DNA of 64,000 nucleotides from Pseudomonas farris (GTDB lineage Bacteria; Pseudomonadota; Gammaproteobacteria; Pseudomonadales; Pseudomonadaceae). Position 1 is the first letter of the stretch, and every line of letters begins with the position of its first letter. The position numbers were made by a program, and so were the translations under genes. The notes under the pieces are model-generated. The model did not search any database. It saw only the letters and a list, made by a program, of their open reading frames with translations, and had not been told where the DNA came from. Below are positions 24,608 through 33,138 of this stretch, one piece after another. The DNA lies in NCBI RefSeq assembly GCF_019145235.1, contig NZ_JAHSTV010000004.1, positions 310,001-374,000 of the forward strand, given 5' to 3'.

Positions 24608-25843
24608 GTGAGCACTAAATCGGCAGTTTCAAATCTAATCGCGCAGCGCAAGCCTGACCACGCGCTGCCAGGTGCCCTTTATAGCGATCCAGACGTTTAC
24701 AGGCAGGATCTGGAACAGATCTGGCACAAAAGCTGGATCTTCGCAGGGCACACATTTGAGCTGGAGAAGTCGGGTCAGTACCTGTCGCTGCAAGTCGGCG
24801 ACTACCCCGTCGCGGTCGTCCGTGGCGCAGACAAACAGATTCGGGCCTTCCACAACTCCTGCCGTCATCGCGGTTCCAAGGTGTGCCCGGAAGCCAGCGG
24901 CAAGGTAGCCAAGCTGGTGTGCCCTTACCACAAATGGACATTCGAGCTGGATGGCAGACTGCTTTTCGCCGGGAACATGGGGGATGATTTCGACAAGTCT
25001 CAGCATGGTTTGAAACCCGTGCATTGTGAGGTCGTCGAAACCTACATCTATGTGTGCGTCGCTGACGTCGCTCCAGACTTTTCTTCGTTCAGAAAATCCG
25101 TCACCCCTTTCGTTGCGCCTCATAACCTGGATGACTGCAAAGTCGCGTTTGAGTCGAACATCATTGAGAAAGGCAACTGGAAACTGGTTTTCGAGAACAA
25201 CCGCGAGTGTTACCACTGCGATTGTACTCACCCGGAATTGATGCACTCATTCGTGGACAACCCATCAGTGGGCGGCGCCGGCGGCGATGAAGATCTCGAG
25301 CTCAAAGAGCACTGGGATCGCTGCGAAGCGGCAGGCTTGCCTAGCCGATTGGTGATGGACGATGAGGGGCGCTTCCGAATGACGCGCATCCCCCTGTTTT
25401 CCGGGGCCGTCAGCTACACAATGGACGGCAAGCCTGCGGTCGCAGGCCGGTTGGACACAACTGGTGAAGCCAACATCGGTGCGCTGCTTTATTTCAACTA
25501 CCCATCCACCTGGAACCACTTTCTGGGCGATCACGCGTTGAGCTTCCGCGTTCTGCCCATCGGTCCGAACGAGACGCTGGTCACTACAAAATGGATTGTG
25601 AAGAAGGACGCACAGGAAGGTGTCGACTACGACATCGATCGTCTCACTAAAGTTTGGCTTGCGACCAATGACCAGGATCGTACCTTGGTGGAAGGCGCAC
25701 AGGTAGGGGTGAACTCCCCTGCGTACGAGCCAGGCCCGTTGTCGGTGGCCAGCGAAATTGGCGTGTGCCAGTTTGATGATTGGTACTGCAAAACGATGCT
25801 TGAGCAGCTCAATGACACGATCCCGTTAAGATCTGTCGGCTAA
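24608..25843 (+). CDS. Rieske non-heme iron oxygenase, GbcA/stachydrine-demethylase-like
   Basis: A 411-residue oxygenase alpha subunit. GTG 24608 has GGAG ten bases upstream; a TTG at 24602 is also possible. The Rieske [2Fe-2S] ligands are CRH (C85, H87) and CPYH (C105, H108); the mononuclear iron histidines are in NNRECYHCDCTHPE (H203, H208). Many segments follow GbcA, the glycine betaine monooxygenase subunit: KWTFELDGRLLFAG, NWKLVFENNRECYHC, TTKWIVKKDAQEGVDYD, ATNDQDR. It should remove a methyl group from a quaternary amine with O2 and electrons from a reductase, which is not encoded nearby. It is divergent from the catabolic operon. Confidence 0.92.
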   Translation: MSTKSAVSNLIAQRKPDHALPGALYSDPDVYRQDLEQIWHKSWIFAGHTFELEKSGQYLSLQVGDYPVAVVRGADKQIRAFHNSCRHRGSKVCPEASGKVAKLVCPYHKWTFELDGRLLFAGNMGDDFDKSQHGLKPVHCEVVETYIYVCVADVAPDFSSFRKSVTPFVAPHNLDDCKVAFESNIIEKGNWKLVFENNRECYHCDCTHPELMHSFVDNPSVGGAGGDEDLELKEHWDRCEAAGLPSRLVMDDEGRFRMTRIPLFSGAVSYTMDGKPAVAGRLDTTGEANIGALLYFNYPSTWNHFLGDHALSFRVLPIGPNETLVTTKWIVKKDAQEGVDYDIDRLTKVWLATNDQDRTLVEGAQVGVNSPAYEPGPLSVASEIGVCQFDDWYCKTMLEQLNDTIPLRSVG

Positions 25844-25852
25844 GTGCAACAC

Positions 25853-25889
25853 TGCCGGTGGTGAGAACCACGAATGATCACCACCGGCA
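25853..25889 (+). terminator. Stem-loop after the Rieske gene
   Basis: TGCCGGTGGTGA and TCACCACCGGCA form a perfect 12-bp stem with a 13-base loop, starting ten bases after the stop codon. There is no T run after it, so it may act as an mRNA 3' stabiliser or a factor-assisted terminator. It also ends the LysR gene coming from the other side. Confidence 0.6.
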
Positions 25890-25957
25890 CACCCAAACCT
25901 CTCCCCTCCTCACACCCCGAGTCACTGCTCAGTCAGTACTCCTATCTTCTAAACAGC

Positions 25958-26911
25958 TCAGGAAAACTGGGCGAGAATCCAGTCGCGTAGCCGGCAACAG
26001 GCGTCGTCATTGATCCGGTCTTCTCGAAATGTCAGATAGTGCTGACTTTCATGGAGAACTACTTCTTCTTCGATCGGCCGAATCAGCGTGCCGTTCTCGA
26101 TCAGATTTGCAACCAGGTGATTCCATCCGAGGGCTACGCCCTGATGGGTCAACACCATGCTGATTACCAGGTTGTAGTCGTTCGCGTTGAAAACGTGAGG
26201 GCTGTCGTGGGGGCGTTTCTCGATATCAACATCGTGATAAGCCAACCAAACGCCCCAGTCAACGTGCTCCGCTACCTGGGATCTGCCATAGGGGCTGAGG
26301 TTTAGCAAAACCCCGTCGCGTATGCCTTCCAGGCTGGACAGTTCAGGGTGCTCCTCTTTGTAACGAGGCGTGCACACCGGGTAGATGACGTCATGAAACA
26401 ACGGATAACTGCGATAGCCATCCTGAACCCTGGCCATTTTGGTGATAAAGATGTCCGGCGTTACACCCGGTTCCATCGACAAGAAGTTTTGAGTGGTTAC
26501 CAGATTGAGGTCGATGTCTGCGTTCATGGTAAAAAACCCCGGTAGCTTCGCTGCGAGCCAGAGGGCAGAAAACGCGGGAGAACAGCAAAGTGTCAACGTT
26601 CGCTTGCCTGCATTGTTGGTGCGAATGCGCTCCGCGGCTTGCGAAATGTTGACGAAAGAAATCTGTGCAGCATCAAAAAAGATGGATCCGGCTTCCGTCA
26701 ACTCGACTGCTCGTCCCACCCTCTTGAAGAGATCCACCCCAAGGTACGCCTCAAGCTCCCGAATCTGACGGCTAATTGCCGCTTGAGTAACGCACAGCGC
26801 TTCAGCCGCACGCGTAAAGCTCTGATATTTGGCGGCGGCTACGAATGACTTCACTGCTTTCAGAGACGGCATTTTCAGCAGCGTCATGTCTGGATCGATG
26901 TGCTTAACCAT
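25958..26911 (-). CDS. LysR-family regulator, GcvA-like
   Basis: A 317-residue LysR protein. The HTH is at about 14-75 (LKAVKSFVAAAKYQSFTRAA, VTQAAISRQIRELEAYLGVD), the VTQAAISRQI form being typical of the GcvA/AmpR subgroup. The effector domain includes LTLCCSPAFSALWLAAKLPG and HQGVALGWNHLVANLI. ATG 26911 is used for want of a better site; Met codons at 26887 and 26872 would also keep the HTH. It is divergent from the second ABC importer (27358) across 446 bases and is its probable regulator. Confidence 0.9.
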   Translation of the reverse strand: MVKHIDPDMTLLKMPSLKAVKSFVAAAKYQSFTRAAEALCVTQAAISRQIRELEAYLGVDLFKRVGRAVELTEAGSIFFDAAQISFVNISQAAERIRTNNAGKRTLTLCCSPAFSALWLAAKLPGFFTMNADIDLNLVTTQNFLSMEPGVTPDIFITKMARVQDGYRSYPLFHDVIYPVCTPRYKEEHPELSSLEGIRDGVLLNLSPYGRSQVAEHVDWGVWLAYHDVDIEKRPHDSPHVFNANDYNLVISMVLTHQGVALGWNHLVANLIENGTLIRPIEEEVVLHESQHYLTFREDRINDDACCRLRDWILAQFS

Positions 26912-27099
26912 AACCTAGAGTATTGAATATCCGGTTCGGGGCCCTTTGGAGGGCCGTTAGGGACGAGATCGGCGAGAGGGGTTCCACCTGGAGCCTACGC
27001 TGGAGCGTAGCTGAAACAGAGGGTCTAAGACAGGGCCAGCGGCAGTGGCCTTCGCAACCAGCACTGTCGCAGTCGCAAATTGATACGTCAATTGATTGA

Positions 27100-27114
27100 T
27101 AACATGACGTTATT
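27100..27114. promoter_or_regulatory. Candidate LysR box (T-N11-A palindrome)
   Basis: ATAACATGACGTTAT is an interrupted palindrome with the T-N11-A layout of LysR sites, between the LysR gene and the divergent ProVWX-type operon. Other TTGAT/ATCAA repeats surround it (27080-27120). I see no gene in the 26912-27357 interval. Confidence 0.45.
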
Positions 27115-27357
27115 GATTGGCTGGAAGAAATGTTGTTAGACGCTGACTCTATAAGGTAATAACTTGGGTCCCAAGCCACTGATTAATTCAGCGCCGATAA
27201 AACAAGAATAATAAACATCACAATAAAGAGGATGGTCACAATGACTAACTCCGCACCTTTATCCCAGCTTGACTGCCCCTATAAGCACCGTCTTAACTGA
27301 TTAAGATACGTATATCTAAAATCTTGATCTTACGTCGTATTTGCAGCAGGAGGGGTT

Positions 27358-28395
27358 ATGAGTCTTGGTGACGAGATACTCTCGGTAAAAAACATTTACA
27401 AAGTCTTTGGTACTCAGCCAAAGCTCGCGATGGAGATGCTGGCTGGCGGTGCTGATAAAAGTGAAATTTTCAGCAAAACCGGTCAAGTCGTTGGCGTTTT
27501 TGATGCCAGTTTCTCCGTAAAACGTGGAGAGATTTTCGTCATCATGGGGCTTTCCGGTTCCGGGAAGTCGACGATGGTCCGGTTGTTCAATCGACTGATC
27601 GAGCCAACCTCCGGAACCATCCATCTTAACGGCCAGGAAATCACCGGTCTGTCAGATGCAGATCTCCTCAGCGTTCGTCGCAAAGACATGAGCATGGTGT
27701 TTCAGTCGTTTGCCCTGATGCCCCACATGAGTGTGATCGACAACGTTGCTTTCGGCCTGGAAATCTCGGGTGTCGAGGAAAGTGAACGGCATAAACGTGC
27801 ACTCGAGGCACTCAAACAGGTAGGGCTCGATGGCCACGCCTACAGCTATCCGCACCAACTGTCCGGCGGTATGCAACAGCGGGTAGGTCTGGCCCGAGCG
27901 CTGGCCAACGACCCCGCCATCCTGCTGATGGACGAAGCCTTCTCGGCACTCGACCCGTTGATTCGCCACGAAATGCAGGGCGAGCTGATCCGCCTGCAGG
28001 CAGAACAGCATCGCACCATCATCTTCATCTCCCATGACATTGACGAGGCGATTCGCATCGGCCATCGCATTGCGATCATGGAGGGTGGCCGGGTAGTTCA
28101 GATCGGTACCCCGCAAGAGCTGCTTTGCAACCCCGCGAACGATTACGTCAGAGCTTTCTTCAAAGGCTTTGATGCCTCGAAGATCCTCAAGGCTGGTGAT
28201 GTTGCAAAAATTTGCGCAGAGCATCCGTACGCCATGGATCAATCCACTCCTACGCTGCGCGACGATGTACTCCTGCAGGACGTCTTTCACATCGTTGCGG
28301 ATGCAGTTAATCCAGTTGCCGTCCTGGATCGCCAGGGTGTGTTCAAAGGCACGATCTCCAAGAGCCTACTGCTTCAGACAATGAGCCGACACTAA
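27358..28395 (+). CDS. ABC transporter ATP-binding protein, ProV type
   Basis: A 345-residue ATPase following a strong AGGAGG. Walker [10 protein letters not shown], signature LSGGMQQR, Walker B ILLMDEAF (the Pro of most DEPF motifs is Ala) and switch His FISHD are present. The N-terminal segment [16 protein letters not shown] is typical of proline/glycine betaine ATPases, and a CBS-like C-terminal part follows (about 280-345). It opens an operon with a permease (28442) and ProX-like binding protein (29476). It is a second, independent importer; its closest relative in the window is the gene at 17901. Confidence 0.94.
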   Translation: MSLGDEILSVKNIYKVFGTQPKLAMEMLAGGADKSEIFSKTGQVVGVFDASFSVKRGEIFVIMGLSGSGKSTMVRLFNRLIEPTSGTIHLNGQEITGLSDADLLSVRRKDMSMVFQSFALMPHMSVIDNVAFGLEISGVEESERHKRALEALKQVGLDGHAYSYPHQLSGGMQQRVGLARALANDPAILLMDEAFSALDPLIRHEMQGELIRLQAEQHRTIIFISHDIDEAIRIGHRIAIMEGGRVVQIGTPQELLCNPANDYVRAFFKGFDASKILKAGDVAKICAEHPYAMDQSTPTLRDDVLLQDVFHIVADAVNPVAVLDRQGVFKGTISKSLLLQTMSRH

Positions 28396-28441
28396 TAGTC
28401 TCTATTGGTGGCTTGCCAGGCTCGGACATTCAGGTGATGAC

Positions 28442-29407
28442 ATGAACGAATTCAGTTTTCTAGACCCGTTTCAATCCATCAACGTCCCTTTGGGCCAATG
28501 GGTAGAAGTTGCCCTGAATTATATGGTTCAGAATTTCCGCGAGGTATTCCGCTCGATAAGATGGCCAATCGACCAGGTACTTAATGGTATTCAGTACGGA
28601 CTATTGGCCATTCCTCCGTCAATATTCATTATTATCGCCACACTCTTTGGCTGGCAGGTAGGCGGAAAAAGAATAGGTATTCTTTGCTTTGTAACTCTTA
28701 CGCTATTAGGCGTAATCGGCGTGTGGAATGACGCCATGATCACCCTCGCCCTGGTGCTCACTTCACTGTTTTTCTGTGCAGTTATTGGCATACCGCTAGG
28801 TGTCCTGTGTGCCCGGAGTGACCGGCTGGAGATGCTGCTGCGGCCGGTACTCGATGCAATGCAAACACTGCCTGCATTTGTTTATCTGGTACCCGTAGTG
28901 ATGCTGTTCGGTATCGGCAACGTACCGGGTGTACTGGTCACGATCATCTTTTCGGTAGCCCCACTCGTCAGGCTCACTAATTTGGGAATTCGCCAAGTGC
29001 CGGAAGATAAGGTTGAGGCCGCCCGGGCTTTCGGATGTACCCCACGCCAGATGCTGAGGCGAGTTCAACTTCCTTTAGCTGCACCGACAATCATGGCGGG
29101 CCTGAATCAGGCATTAATGTTGTCGCTTTCCATGGTGGTGATCGCATCAATGATTTCGGTTGGCGGGTTGGGAATGATGGTGCTTCGCGGGATTGGCCGC
29201 CTTGATATGGGCTTGGCAACCGTCGGTGGTTTGGGCCTGGTATTACTGGCAATTTTCCTTGACCGCCTGACCCAAGCGATGGGCGAGCGCAGTAACAGAG
29301 CAACCAAAGGTGAGCACTGGTACCAGACAGGCCCGGCGGGTGTCATTTATCGCCTGAAAAGAAAAAACACTGTTACGAAAATAGAAGTCAGTCCCAAAGA
29401 AAGCTAA
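28442..29407 (+). CDS. ABC transporter permease, ProW type
   Basis: A 321-residue inner-membrane permease with an N-terminal hydrophilic leader of about 55 residues (FLDPFQSINVPLGQWVEVAL), as in E. coli ProW, then six or seven spans. The EAA loop reads EAARAFGCTPRQMLRRVQLP. The C-terminal 35 residues are charged. It lies 46 bases after the ATPase gene. With the ProV-like and ProX-like proteins it should form an osmoprotectant or betaine importer. Confidence 0.93.
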   Translation: MNEFSFLDPFQSINVPLGQWVEVALNYMVQNFREVFRSIRWPIDQVLNGIQYGLLAIPPSIFIIIATLFGWQVGGKRIGILCFVTLTLLGVIGVWNDAMITLALVLTSLFFCAVIGIPLGVLCARSDRLEMLLRPVLDAMQTLPAFVYLVPVVMLFGIGNVPGVLVTIIFSVAPLVRLTNLGIRQVPEDKVEAARAFGCTPRQMLRRVQLPLAAPTIMAGLNQALMLSLSMVVIASMISVGGLGMMVLRGIGRLDMGLATVGGLGLVLLAIFLDRLTQAMGERSNRATKGEHWYQTGPAGVIYRLKRKNTVTKIEVSPKES

Positions 29408-29475
29408 CTCCGCTAAGCGGCGCGTCGTGAACCAAAAGAAATGCCAACTTAGTAATCCAGCCAAGGTAAACGATA

Positions 29476-30519
29476 ATGAACTTCACAACATTCGGAATAA
29501 AACAGAAATTCATTCATTCTGTCGCGCTTTTAGTTTTAGCGGTATCACCTGTGTTCGCATCGGCCGCAACGGCGCAGGAGCCCGGAAAAGGGGTATCAAT
29601 CACCCCTATCTTTCCGTCAATCGCCGAGGAGCGGTTCCGCGGAGAGATTGCAATGGCGGGTCTCAAGGAGTTGGGCTACGACGTTGAAACACCAAAGGAA
29701 ACCGAGTACTCCACCATGATGGTTGCGATTGCCAATGGTGACGCGGATTTCTCAGTGCATTTGTGGGAGGAACTGCACAAATCTTTCTACGAGAAGGCCG
29801 GCGGCGATGAGACGATGGTGAAAACCGGCGCTATCATGCCGGGCGTGTTGCAGGGCTACATGATTGACAAAAAAACGGCCGATGAACACCACATCACCTC
29901 GCTCGCAGATTTGCAGAAGCCGGAAAATGCCAAACTGTTCGATGCCAATGGCGACGGTAAAGCCGACCTGACAGGTTGCAACCCCGGTTGGGGCTGTGAG
30001 CTGATCATTGCCCACCATATGAAAGCCTATGGCTTGGAAAAAACCGTCACAAACAACCAGGGCTCCTACTTTGCATTGATGGCTGACACCATCGCTCGTT
30101 ATAAACAGGGCAAGCCGATTCTCTATTACACCTGGGTGCCTCAGTGGATCTCCGGTGTTCTGGTCGAAGGCAAAGATGTTGTGTGGTTAACCGTGCCGCG
30201 TACGGATCTTCCAGGTGGCAAAAACGATGTCAACACGACCTTTAATGGTAAAAACCTTGGTTTCGCCGTAGACAGTGTCAAAGCGGTAATCAATAAAGAG
30301 TTCGCCGAGAAAAATCCGGCGGCCGTGAAATTCCTGTCTGAAATGCAGATCACTACCGACGATGAAAGCGCGCAAAATCTGAAAATGCACAACGGTGAAA
30401 AAAGTGCAGCTGACATAACTCGTCACGCCAAAGAATGGATCGCGGCCCATCGCGCGAAGTACGACAGCTGGCTGGCAGACGCACGAGCCGCGGCTAATAC
30501 CGCCACCGTAAAAAATTAG
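29476..30519 (+). CDS. Periplasmic glycine betaine/proline-betaine binding protein, ProX type
   Basis: A 347-residue protein with a signal peptide cleaved near SAATA (about 33). Unlike the ChoX-type protein at 19095 it is of the E. coli ProX type: FDANGDGKADLTGCNPGWGC, TVTNNQGSYFALMADTIARY, PILYYTWVPQWISG and DVVWLTVP. In E. coli ProX three Trp residues cage the trimethylammonium group; Trp residues at matching motifs (HLWEEL, NPGWGC, YYTWVPQW) are present here. It is the last gene of the ProVWX-like operon, followed by a clear terminator. Confidence 0.94.
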   Translation: MNFTTFGIKQKFIHSVALLVLAVSPVFASAATAQEPGKGVSITPIFPSIAEERFRGEIAMAGLKELGYDVETPKETEYSTMMVAIANGDADFSVHLWEELHKSFYEKAGGDETMVKTGAIMPGVLQGYMIDKKTADEHHITSLADLQKPENAKLFDANGDGKADLTGCNPGWGCELIIAHHMKAYGLEKTVTNNQGSYFALMADTIARYKQGKPILYYTWVPQWISGVLVEGKDVVWLTVPRTDLPGGKNDVNTTFNGKNLGFAVDSVKAVINKEFAEKNPAAVKFLSEMQITTDDESAQNLKMHNGEKSAADITRHAKEWIAAHRAKYDSWLADARAAANTATVKN

Positions 30520-30540
30520 TCCCTTCATTTAAATCTGCAT

Positions 30541-30573
30541 AAAAGGTTGCCCTTCCCCGGGCAACCTTTTATC
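30541..30573 (+). terminator. Rho-independent terminator after the ProX-like gene
   Basis: AAAAGGTTGCCC and GGGCAACCTTTT form a perfect 12-bp stem with a 6-base loop, 22 bases after the stop codon, with a T tract in the descending arm. It separates the transporter operon from the MmgE/PrpD gene. Confidence 0.9.
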
Positions 30574-30605
30574 CGTTTGGGCGTTCATCATTCAGGAATC
30601 ATGAA

Positions 30606-31955
30606 ATGCAGTTGTATTCATTCGTCCAGAATTTCAGTTACAAGGACGCGCCCCTGCATACACGGGAGTTGGTTAAAACTTGCCTGCTCGACATCATTGG
30701 TGTGGCCGCCGGTGCTCGCGACAATCAAACCAGCGTGATGCTCAAAACCTACGCTGACACCCACTACTCTGCCAACAAACTGTCCAGCCGCCTCTGGTTC
30801 GACGGCAGAGCCGTACATCCATTGGGCGCCGCGTATGCAGGCGGCTTCTGCGTTGATAGCCTGGATGCACATGAAGGTCACTTCACCTCCAAGGGGCATG
30901 CGGGTGCAACCGTAGTCCCGGCCATTGTTGCATTGGTAGACGCGTATCGCAGTCAGGGCAAAGACATCAGCGGCGAGGAATTCCTCAGCGCACTGTGCAT
31001 CGGTTACGAGACCGCCTTGCGGGCGGGCCAGGCATTGATGGCCACGGCCCCTGAATATCATGCCTCAGGCGCCTTTTCCGGGATCGGGGTCGTTTGCGCT
31101 GGCGCCCGCTTGCTGAAGCTTGATGAAACGACGTTCCGTCATGCACTGGGTATCGCGGAATACTTTGGCCCCAGGTGTCCGATGATGCGCCTGGTGAGTT
31201 TTCCGACGATGTTGCGTGACGCTCACGGTGCCGGGGCGTATGCCGGACTGAACGCACTACTGATGGCACAGCTCGGTGTCACCGGCGCTCCAGCCGCCAC
31301 CGTTGAACCTTTGGAGATTTCCACTTTCTGGCGGGACATCGGAGCCCGCTGGGAGATCGACGAACAATATTTCAAACCGTGGCCGGTATGTCGCTGGGCG
31401 CAACCGGCACTCACGGCCATGACCGATTTGATGCGAGCACATCCGGTCATCACTGCTGAGTTGATCGAGGCCATAGAGGTCGAAACATTCCATGAGTCTG
31501 TGTGCTTGCAGGGGCATTTTCCGAAGAATGCGGACGAGGCCCAGTATGCGCTAGCGTTCCCGCTGGCTGCCTTGATCGTTCGCGGGAAGCTGGGGCCAAA
31601 TGAGGTCACCGGGGATTCCATTCATGCGCCAGACATCTTGCATATCAGCGAGAAAATAACCCTTCATGAGGCGCCTGACCTGTCTGCCAGGTTCCCAGAG
31701 GAAATCCTCTCCCGCGTCACGGTTACCCTGAAAGACGGCACGCGTCTTACGAGCCCAACCGCGACGGCCAAGGGCGACCCCGGCAACCCTATGTCGAGTG
31801 ACGAACTCACTGCCAAGTACCATTTACTGGCTGATGACAGCTTGGGAACCACACTCAGCAATGCCATCAAGAACAGTGTTGAAGCATTGCCCGGTAGTGA
31901 TGACTGCCAATCATTCTTTGATTTGTTGCTGTCCGCTCCAAAAACCGCTGTTTAG
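30606..31955 (+). CDS. MmgE/PrpD-family protein
   Basis: A 449-residue MmgE/PrpD-fold protein. AGGA lies eight bases before ATG 30606. Family landmarks: an all-helical N-terminal domain with DSLDAHEGHFTSKGHAGATV and GYETALRAGQALMATAPEYH, ASGAFSGIGVVCAGARLL, then KPWPVCRWAQPALTAM opening the C-terminal lid domain. Known members are 2-methylcitrate and cis-aconitate-type dehydratases/decarboxylases and iminodisuccinate epimerase. Substrate not readable here. It sits between a betaine importer and a GlxA-type regulator, which suggests work on a carboxylic acid made from the imported compound. Confidence 0.88.
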   Translation: MQLYSFVQNFSYKDAPLHTRELVKTCLLDIIGVAAGARDNQTSVMLKTYADTHYSANKLSSRLWFDGRAVHPLGAAYAGGFCVDSLDAHEGHFTSKGHAGATVVPAIVALVDAYRSQGKDISGEEFLSALCIGYETALRAGQALMATAPEYHASGAFSGIGVVCAGARLLKLDETTFRHALGIAEYFGPRCPMMRLVSFPTMLRDAHGAGAYAGLNALLMAQLGVTGAPAATVEPLEISTFWRDIGARWEIDEQYFKPWPVCRWAQPALTAMTDLMRAHPVITAELIEAIEVETFHESVCLQGHFPKNADEAQYALAFPLAALIVRGKLGPNEVTGDSIHAPDILHISEKITLHEAPDLSARFPEEILSRVTVTLKDGTRLTSPTATAKGDPGNPMSSDELTAKYHLLADDSLGTTLSNAIKNSVEALPGSDDCQSFFDLLLSAPKTAV

Positions 31956-32003
31956 ATTCCGCACCGTGTTCTTAGCTATTCGTTCAGGTGTCAAAGAGGA
32001 TTT

Positions 32004-33038
32004 ATGCCATTCGTATTCGAGAGCGTGCTCAAAGACAAAAACATGGGGTACTCCTATACGGCGGAGAAACCAATAAAGCCGCAGGCGGTGACTCGTGTAG
32101 CTTTCGTGCTTTTGAACAATTTCTCGATGATGTCGTTCACCGGCGCTATCGATGCGCTGGTTACCGCCAACCTGATTAGTGAGACACCAGCGTTTGAGGT
32201 ATTGACTGTCGGCATCAGGAGCCGTCTGGTGATGAGCGATCTGGGAATTGCGATTTCAGCAGACCTGGAGCTATCACAACTACCGGATCGTATCGACGTT
32301 CTCATCGTCGCCGGTGGATTGCGAGTGAAGCTGATTAGCGACCCGCTATTACGGCGCAAGCTACGTAACGTCGCCTCTCTTGGCGCGACCATGGGCGGTT
32401 TGTGGAACGGTGCATTTTTCCTGGCGGAAGCTCAGCTAATGGACGGTGTCGAGTGTGCCTTCCATCCCGATGGACGAGCGATGATGGAGGATGTTTTCCC
32501 CAAAGTCCTGGTCTCTTGTCGAACGCACGTAATAGACAGAAACCGTATCACGTGCGCTGGCGCCAGCAGCTCGTTACGCATGATGCTGGAGCTCATCACC
32601 GCTAAACAAGGCGTGTCGCTGACCCATGCTGTCGAGGAAATACTCAGTTGCGATCAAACCTCTGAAGTCTCTGGGATATCGACTGTCATCGTTGACTCTG
32701 ACCCCACCTTGCCACAAACCCTGAAGCTCGCTTTAGAGCTGATGCAAAAGAACATCGAAGAGCCCTTATCGATCGACGAACTGGCTGAGTGTGTGAACAT
32801 TTCCCGACGACAATTGGAGCGTCGCTTCTGCCGTTTCGTGGGTGCCACGCCCACACGCTACTACCTTGAGCTGCGCTTGACTCGAGCGCGGCAGCTTATT
32901 CTGCAGAGCAATCGGCCGATCACCGATATCGCGATTGCGACCGGCTTTTGTAGTTTCGCCAACTTCCATATGCGCTTTCGTGACTTCTTTGGCGTAGCGC
33001 CGAGTAGTTATAGAGCGACGTATGAGCGCAGGCGCTAA
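32004..33038 (+). CDS. GlxA-family AraC-type regulator
   Basis: A 344-residue regulator, ATG 32004 with GAGG five bases upstream. A DJ-1/PfpI-like sensor domain (about 30-215: FVLLNNFSMMSFTGAIDALV, GGLWNGAFFLAEAQLMDGVE, CAFHPDGRAMM) precedes an AraC HTH pair (about 240-340: LSIDELAECVNISRRQLERR, ITDIAIATGFCSFANFHMRF). It is a paralogue of the gene at 14084: same order, same LWNGA and CAxHP motifs. Members in Pseudomonas sense betaines, carnitine derivatives or arginine. It probably controls the transporter and PrpD genes upstream or the MFS gene downstream. Confidence 0.9.
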   Translation: MPFVFESVLKDKNMGYSYTAEKPIKPQAVTRVAFVLLNNFSMMSFTGAIDALVTANLISETPAFEVLTVGIRSRLVMSDLGIAISADLELSQLPDRIDVLIVAGGLRVKLISDPLLRRKLRNVASLGATMGGLWNGAFFLAEAQLMDGVECAFHPDGRAMMEDVFPKVLVSCRTHVIDRNRITCAGASSSLRMMLELITAKQGVSLTHAVEEILSCDQTSEVSGISTVIVDSDPTLPQTLKLALELMQKNIEEPLSIDELAECVNISRRQLERRFCRFVGATPTRYYLELRLTRARQLILQSNRPITDIAIATGFCSFANFHMRFRDFFGVAPSSYRATYERRR

Positions 33039-33138
33039 GTTTTTTCGAAACCTGGGCACGCAAAAAAACATACGAAACCTGCACTGTCTAAGCCGAGTAA
33101 ACGATGGCTAGCATCATCGATAAGGATTACCGAGAATT

